From Mesaphorura yosii (taxonomy: Eukaryota > Arthropoda > Collembola > Poduromorpha > Tullbergiidae): a stretch of 64,000 nt of DNA. The position numbers and the translations under genes were made by a program. The DNA lies in the NCBI GenBank assembly GCA_009869945.1, contig WIXG01000105.1, forward strand, positions 124,001 through 188,000, in the 5' to 3' direction. Of the stretch, positions 57,934 through 64,000 are shown one piece after another; positions within the stretch are counted from its first letter, which is position 1, and every line of letters begins with the position of its first letter. The notes beneath the pieces were generated by a model, which worked only from the letters and a program-made list of their open reading frames with translations, did not search any database and was not told the origin of the DNA.

Positions 57934-59273
57934 TTAGAGAACGCAACAAGAACCAGATTTGGCAAACGGATTGTCTTTCTGCGAATGAAATCCGTACAGG
58001 AGACAATCATCCTCTTGTCGCTCGGCGATAAATTTCTGTAAAGTAAAATCCGATACGAGATAAGCCTGCTGAAACAAGTCTGGCTGTCGTGCGTCGTACT
58101 CAAGAGTCAAGATCACAGGAATAATTTCAATTTGGTTAGAACAAAGAAGGCAAAGCCGACAAAACAAGACAAAATCCTGAATACACTGATTAGCTAGGAC
58201 ACAAAGAGGCTGTTAGTGACTTAATCATGTTAATTACACGTACAAATGATGTTAGATTAGTACAAAGTGTTTAGTTACAATTTAAGTCCACACAACACGC
58301 AGCACACGCGCATTTGGTAGACAACACACAGACAGGCGGTGGTGAGAAGCGGTGGAGACAACACATCGGCAATCGGCGGTGAATTGGCTGACGGAGCAGA
58401 GCGGAAGTGCGGTGGCAGCGTGGAATTGGTGGAATGTGGATTTTTCATCTTTTCTTGTCGGAATACTGGAAACTGGATACTGATACTTTAAGACTTTACA
58501 ACGCAACACAGTTCCCGCCCGCCTGCCTGACCGGTCCTTAAAGGACCGAGCAACTACTCTTTTCTCGGAATGGATTGGCTTTTTGCGAGCTGAATCCGAC
58601 GAGTAAGTAGTCTTCTTGCTCGTGTTCTCCTATGTATTTCTAGCAGCAAAACAGAATCCACAATCGCGTCAGTTAGTTAATCAGTTTATTCATTAGTAAA
58701 GCCAATCAACAATCACGCACGCATATGCAGAACGCACAGGCTGGTTGGTTGTTAGTTTTGTTAATTAATGCATGGCTTTGGCGTGGCTTTAATGAGCCGA
58801 GCCCCAAACGTGCATCATTAAAGGTCAAATCTAAACGGTTATGCATTTAATCCTCCGAAATTGCCGAAATTCATCATTAATTGATTGACTAATTAATGTA
58901 ATCTTACTTTGATGTCCTCCACCGCCTGCGAAACGCTGATCCGCTTGATCCCGGCCTCCCGACGAAGCTGCTCCACGATGATCCTCTGCTGTTGGATGCT
59001 CGACATCTGCAAATGAGCAAGAGCACATTGCAAAATTACACGTGATTTAAAGGATCTGCAAGTGACCTGGAGCAACTAGCTTACAAGTCTGCCAAATGCA
59101 GGCGCATTCAGCCGCGCATAAAACAAGTCCCGGTACGGTGGAAGAAAATAAGGCTCAATCTGAGTCTGGGACGGAGCGGATGGAGAAGGAACTTTTTCAT
59201 GCTGATAATAATTACAGTCCGGATAGCCGTAATTGCTAAACTGGTCGGAGTCTGATTCGTATTCGTCACTCAT
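57934..59273 (-). CDS. G-protein gamma subunit with possible 63-residue N-terminal extension
   Basis: The canonical part is two exons: 59006-58908 (MSSIQQQRIIVEQLRREAGI and on to AVEDIK) and 58035-57934 (CLLYGFHSQKDNPFAKSGSC then CVL-stop), 66 aa in all. Gamma subunits form obligate coiled-coil dimers with G-beta; the terminal CCVL is a CaaX box whose final Leu predicts geranylgeranylation, anchoring the dimer to the plasma membrane. The NPF motif in the second exon is diagnostic. The splice acceptor abuts the canonical ATG exactly. The upstream exon 59273-59085 starts at an ATG in good context (AAAATGA), stays open for 63 codons and splices in frame (phase 0), giving a 129 aa protein with an acidic/Tyr/Pro-rich N-terminus. 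The canonical core is sure; the extension is inference. Confidence 0.85.
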
Positions 59274-62200
59274 TTTAGCTTTAGCACGGGAATTGCTGGT
59301 CGAAAGCGGCTCCACGGCTTCAGAAAGAAGACTAACCTAACGCAGCGCTCGACGCTTAAGAATTTAACGAATATATCATTTTTCCAGCAGAATTCGCGAG
59401 TCTCGATCTCATTGCAAGGTTACATCAATAAAGCTATCAACCATGCGAATGTTAACTGTCAAGTCAAATTCTAATGAGGATGTGATGCAATTGGCAATGG
59501 GCTAACTGCTAGCTCATTAATTGAACTGCGTTGTTGGTGTTTATGTAAACCAAACCGTAACAGCCATGATTATTTGCAATTTCAATTTGCTGGATTTGTC
59601 ATGCATCAAACGTTAAACTTAAAATGAACTGGAGCATTGACCATCCACAAATAAAAACAGTACAATTTCGCCAATGCCAATACCAAAAATTGTGTCGAGT
59701 CTTCTACCATTTGGGACCAAGTTGTGTCCAGTCCACACAACCTATTATACGAGGTTAAACCGTTAAGCAAGATTTAATTGCTCCATTTTTCGGTAAAAGT
59801 GTCCTTATGAATTGGGGTCATGATTCTTGCAGCCACCACTGAATAATCTAACCAACCACTAATTAATTAATCCATTTATGAATGCGTTAAACTCGATCCA
59901 GGACAGAAACTGAATGATGCGCCGTTAACAACTTTCATCTTTCACATTGTTCTCCGTCTCTTTAAGAAAGTTAGACGTTAATGCAGCTGGTAAGAACAGA
60001 ACTTACCTTAACCGATCGAATTAAAGCTGATTAAAGTTGAACTGCGCTGGTTACCAATTAATTGCTTGATTTCGATTAACCACAACCACAAACCACAGTT
60101 AGACTCCAAGAATTCAGCACAAAATCAGAAATTAAGCCAATTTACGAGCTGAAATCCACGAATTTGTTCTTCGCACCGGTTAATTAATTGTAATTTAGTG
60201 AATTAAATGAATTTAGTCCCACTCTGGCCAGATAGAATTAAGAATTGAGTGCGAATTTGAAATGGGTGTGCCAAAATGTACACAACACAACTGGCTCAAT
60301 GTAGCTTTCAATGCATAAGATTCATCTTAGCTTGGAGATTACGAGATTCTTCCGAGGAGGCGCAGACGCAGTAATTCGCCTTTGCTTTGTACTACGAGAC
60401 AAGCCAAAGCCCAGCCAGGCCAAGCAAGATCACAATGCGAAATTCAATGCAAAAAAGAAAGTCTGCTTTCACCACGCAAAAACGCTGCAATTTTAGCATC
60501 AAGCGCTTTTATTTATTTCTTTAATCAATTAATCATAGAATAAGTATAAGTATACGTGTAATATGTAATATGATGTAGTAATAGAATAATTTTATGCATA
60601 CCGCATCGCATCTTTCGCGAATACGAGTACGCACGCACACGAATATTTCATCTTTTAACAAATCACGTCGTGATGATTACAGCTGATAAGGTAAAATTAA
60701 AGATACGGTACAGTACAGGGTAAGACAGCAGCCGGAAAGGTAAACTAGAGCACTGCACGTAAAGTAAACGGAACCACAACCACGAACCACGCAAATTAAT
60801 TGAGCCAGACGCTAGATTAACGAATAACGTGCATTACAAGATAATTAATTGATTGAGAAGATGCGCTACCGATTTCCATGCCATGCCTGAATTCATTCAA
60901 AAATCGCTTAAATCACACTGCACGCCTTCAGAAGAGAGATTTAATGGCTAATGGATAAAGTCTTGAACGAACCGAAAGATTGATGGCATTTTGTATCACT
61001 AAAAGAATTACGTTTAAGGTAAGGTAGTTATCGCAATATTTAACTATACACGAGACGGGATACACAGTTTAGTGTAAAGATATGAAAATATGACGAACGA
61101 CGAGCCTTTCATAGCATTCACCCTCAACGAACTGGCCAGGCTACTCCCAAATGAGTAAATTGAAATTACCACTACGATTACAATTAATTATCAAGTATGC
61201 TAGTGACAAAATATATTTCGTACGATAAACTAAAGTTAGATTTCATTTCTCCAATAATTTTCCCCAAAACACAACAATTCAACACATGGCAAAGTGCAAT
61301 TTGCAATTTTTAACAGTCTGACGCCTGAAACTTCGCACGCAAACTTAAAATGCAGCCAAAATCAATTGCAATTGCTAATGGCTAAAATTAATCACTTTGT
61401 GGAGAAGGCACAATTCATATTCATCTCGCAAAGAATTAAATTAATTAATTAAACAACCGTGAATGAAGACGAGGTACATAATCTTGATCAAGTCCTTCAA
61501 TTCTTGCTAAAGATTCAAAGTTCAAATCAAGTACGCCGAATTTGGCTTAGGAAAAATGCATTAAAATAAAGTACAATCAGTTTTCGTTAATGGCTGGGTT
61601 CTTAATAATTTGCAGAACCACAAATTCATTTTTCATTAAAATCCGAGCAGAATTTTGCAATTCTTAAATCTTTGCATCTGCGACTTAGCACATGATTCAT
61701 ACTTCATTCTTCTTCGTATTGAATAGTTCACAGCAATTTCCAAGTACTTATCAGTATTTATCAGTAGAAGTAAGTTCTTATCTCTAGAATTAAGTTAATA
61801 ATGCAGCGATTGATTGTATCTGGTGCGTCTCACAAGCCACTTACAATATTCTTAGAGTACGCTTACATTAGACAAGTCTAATCAAGATAATTATAAGGAA
61901 AGCCTGAACGAAGCAGAAAGAAGCATAAACCTAGCGTAAGTACTGAAAATGTCCCTGAAGTCGAAAATCGCTTATCTCTCGCCGTGGCATGGCGCGGCGC
62001 AGATAAGTAACTCCAACTCGGGAAGAACAATGAACTAGAAGTCACACAACTCATCAATGCATGCACTGAACAGCAATTAGGATTAGCAAGTTCAAGAATT
62101 ACAGTAATTGTATAATTGTAATTTAGTAATTGTAAAAAATACAAAAACGAAGAAGACAAAAATATCTGAATGACCTTTGACCACTTTGACGCACGCCCAA

Positions 62201-62925
62201 GATGATGGGCTGGTAAATTTCTTGAGACTAGAAAGACTCAACCAATTTTACACGAGAAGTCTTGGCAAAAGTACACGAAATACAATACACGTTAAGATAA
62301 GTACTAAGTAGATTATCAGTTATCACTCAATTTGCCTATCAGTAATTTGCCAATTCTGGTCTAAGTAACGAACTTGAATCGTCGTGAATCGAAGAATTTA
62401 TGCGTTACGCCACGCTAAAATTGCAATCTGATATCACATTATTGTAAATTTTATGTACGATCACGTAATTTTAATCCGCGCAGCTAATTACTAATCACGC
62501 TAATCACAATTAGCGATTAGCAATTTCCTTAATTTTCACTTACACATTAGTAACTCGAAACGTGCTCCTCAGATTTTAGAAAAATGATTTGTTTTTGGTA
62601 CCAGAATAATTATTTACCGCTAATCAATAACTTATACGCTAAAAGCAGTAACTTATCAGTAACTTAATCGAGCTTAATCCTAACCTAGCCTAAGTCTAAG
62701 TTTATATCGTCGCCTTGCACTTCACCTTACCCGTAAAACTAATGAACAATTACATAAATATTCATAATCATAATATTCGTATTTTCGTATCAATCTTAGG
62801 CAACAATAAATAATAATAATAATATATAATTTCTCCAACTTCCACAGAAGAAAAGAATAATTAAGCTGTGAACAGTGAACACGATCAACGGTAAATAGTA
62901 AATTTGGGTAAATCATCGGCGATTT
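59274..62925. other. AT-rich intergenic region / 3' UTR of the right-edge gene
   Basis: About 3.6 kb of AT-rich DNA rich in TTAATTAA and TTATCAGTA words (e.g. around 61740-61800 and 62630-62670). The longest chance frame is under 100 codons. The left end should hold the G-gamma promoter, and the right end the 3' UTR of the gene leaving the window. I found no canonical poly(A) signal that I would assign. Confidence 0.5.
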
Positions 62926-64000
62926 TCATTGGATATTGCAGCAGACGGCCTGTTGAGTCGCCGGCGTCATGAGCGTTGAGATTGGGTTTCCCGAGCCGTC
63001 CACGCCCGCACCCACAGCCGATGCAGACCCCGCCGAAGGTGGCGGGAATCCGTACGGCGTCAGCTGAGTGCGGATAAGTTTCTCTCTCGGAGTAAGGTGG
63101 CTGAACACAGGCGAGTACGACGGAGGGTAGTTGTAGTTGAGGAGGTTTGGCGGCGGAGGAGACTCGTAGTCGGGGAGGGGAGGCTCGGGCAGGTCCCACG
63201 AGTCTGGCAGCTTCACCTTGCTCGCGTTGGCGGCGTAGACGAGCTCCGCAGCAAGCGACAGAGAGTTCACGTACAGGTTCGGGGCGCCGCTACCGCCGGC
63301 GGACGAAGCAGCAGCGTTTTTCTTCATGACAGAGTGGACAAACTCTTTATAATCTTCTTCATTGATTTCTGGTGGTGTGGAGGACTCGGCCGACTGCGCC
63401 ATGCGGCCGGCTCCCTTCCACAGGACGACTCTGCTGCTCTTCTGGGAGTCGGGAGACTTGAGACTGTCCGGGTCGAACGTCCCAATCTCCTCATCCTCCT
63501 CCTGAACGGCGATCGGCGGCGTTGACGCAGTCGCAGCTGTCGTCTTGCTCTTGCTCTTCATCAGGATGGACATTTTCGTCTCGTAGAAATCACAAGTTTT
63601 GATCACTTTCGACATGTCGACTGGTGCCGTCGACATGTTGATGAAGGACGCCCGCTCCTGGTCGGCCAGGCTCAGAGAAAGCAACGCCGATTGATTCTTC
63701 TTTTTCTTCTTCTTCTTACCAGAGGTTTTCATAACAAGTTGTTGTTCTTCATGAACACCTTTCGCATCATCTCCGATTTTCGGCGTCTGTGGAGGCGTTG
63801 TCGAATTTGGAGTCGAGGAACCGGAACCAATTCCGTGATCTTTCATGTCTTCTTCTTCGTCCTCCTGCGCTTCGGGCTCTCCTTCGAGCACAACGCCAAA
63901 TTGGTAGTACTTTGCATAATTTTGTGGGTCGCAGTTTATTGCCTCCGAGTCTGTCGCGCCCGTGCCGGGAAAAGTGGCCTCGTCAAATGACGAGGAAGAC
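62926..64000 (-). CDS. C-terminal part of an unrecognised acidic, Pro/Ser-rich protein (runs off the right edge)
   Basis: A continuous minus-strand frame from the right edge to the stop at 62926-62928 (about 357 codons), apparently one large terminal exon. Features: INCDPQNYAKYYQFGVVLEG near the edge, an acidic run (AQEDEEEDMKD), a poly-Lys run (GKKKKKKKNQ), a segment with DFYETKMSILMKSKSK, then a Pro/Tyr-rich part (PEPPLPDYESPPPPNLLNYN and PPSYSPVFSHLTPREKLIR) that could recruit WW or SH3 domains, ending CCNIQ. It has the look of the cytoplasmic tail of a membrane or scaffold protein, but no membrane segment lies inside the window and I do not recognise the family. Confidence 0.75.
   Translation of the reverse strand, partial: SSSSFDEATFPGTGATDSEAINCDPQNYAKYYQFGVVLEGEPEAQEDEEEDMKDHGIGSGSSTPNSTTPPQTPKIGDDAKGVHEEQQLVMKTSGKKKKKKKNQSALLSLSLADQERASFINMSTAPVDMSKVIKTCDFYETKMSILMKSKSKTTAATASTPPIAVQEEDEEIGTFDPDSLKSPDSQKSSRVVLWKGAGRMAQSAESSTPPEINEEDYKEFVHSVMKKNAAASSAGGSGAPNLYVNSLSLAAELVYAANASKVKLPDSWDLPEPPLPDYESPPPPNLLNYNYPPSYSPVFSHLTPREKLIRTQLTPYGFPPPSAGSASAVGAGVDGSGNPISTLMTPATQQAVCCNIQ

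Noticed and set aside
63097-63525. 142-codon plus-strand open frame
   Set aside because: It is antisense to the right-edge gene's coding exon.

Overview
This window is nuclear DNA of an animal, most likely a pancrustacean arthropod and plausibly a springtail (Collembola). The genes have many exons, mostly separated by 60-200 bp GT-AG introns and a few of 1-6 kb. They include arthropod-type families: a Beaten path immunoglobulin protein, a hemocyanin/prophenoloxidase-family protein, and a seven-membrane chemoreceptor whose C-terminus resembles collembolan gustatory receptors. CpG is not visibly depleted. Short CTGCC/GGCAG and TTCATTCA words recur throughout the non-coding DNA. The species call is an inference.

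Left part (1-28 kb). A phospholipid scramblase-like gene runs in from the left edge (to 1229, +). About 10 kb of mostly non-coding DNA follows, with one speculative small secreted Cys-rich gene (3201-3488). Next on the + strand come a beat-family gene (11806-19925, with a 6 kb first intron), an unrecognised four-membrane-segment protein with a His-rich tail (20216-22023), and a secreted prophenoloxidase-like gene (22455-25263). A short interval with a different look (25.27-28.1 kb) carries, on the minus strand, a lone NPC1-type first exon with its own TATA/Inr promoter, a complete two-exon gustatory-receptor-like gene, and a truncated copy of that receptor's last exon.

Middle (28-45 kb). This holds a small single-pass membrane ORF (28515-29006, +) and a MAP-kinase phosphatase of the DUSP6/Mkp3 type (30214-38785, -) with three long introns. 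About 6 kb without recognisable genes follows, containing a duplicated TCTCG-rich repeat near 43.6-44.0 kb.

Right part (45-64 kb) is gene-dense and holds housekeeping genes: glucose-6-phosphate isomerase (-), the RNA polymerase II subunit Rpb9 (-), Integrator subunit 5 (+, divergent from Rpb9), an RFX-type protein with two complete DNA-binding domains (-, convergent with IntS5), an unrecognised basic protein (+), a G-protein gamma subunit with a possible N-terminal extension (-), and the 3' part of an unrecognised large acidic/Pro-Ser-rich protein that leaves the window on the right (-).

The most unusual item is the RFX gene. A two-exon module (273 bp plus about 453 bp) has been duplicated within it, giving a protein with two RFX winged helices and none of the usual RFX dimerisation regions visible. 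Other points of interest are the isolated NPC1-type exon, the Q/G-rich secreted phenoloxidase, the extended G-gamma, and a GC-AG intron in the scramblase. All exon structures were inferred by eye from splice-site consensus, phase and homology.
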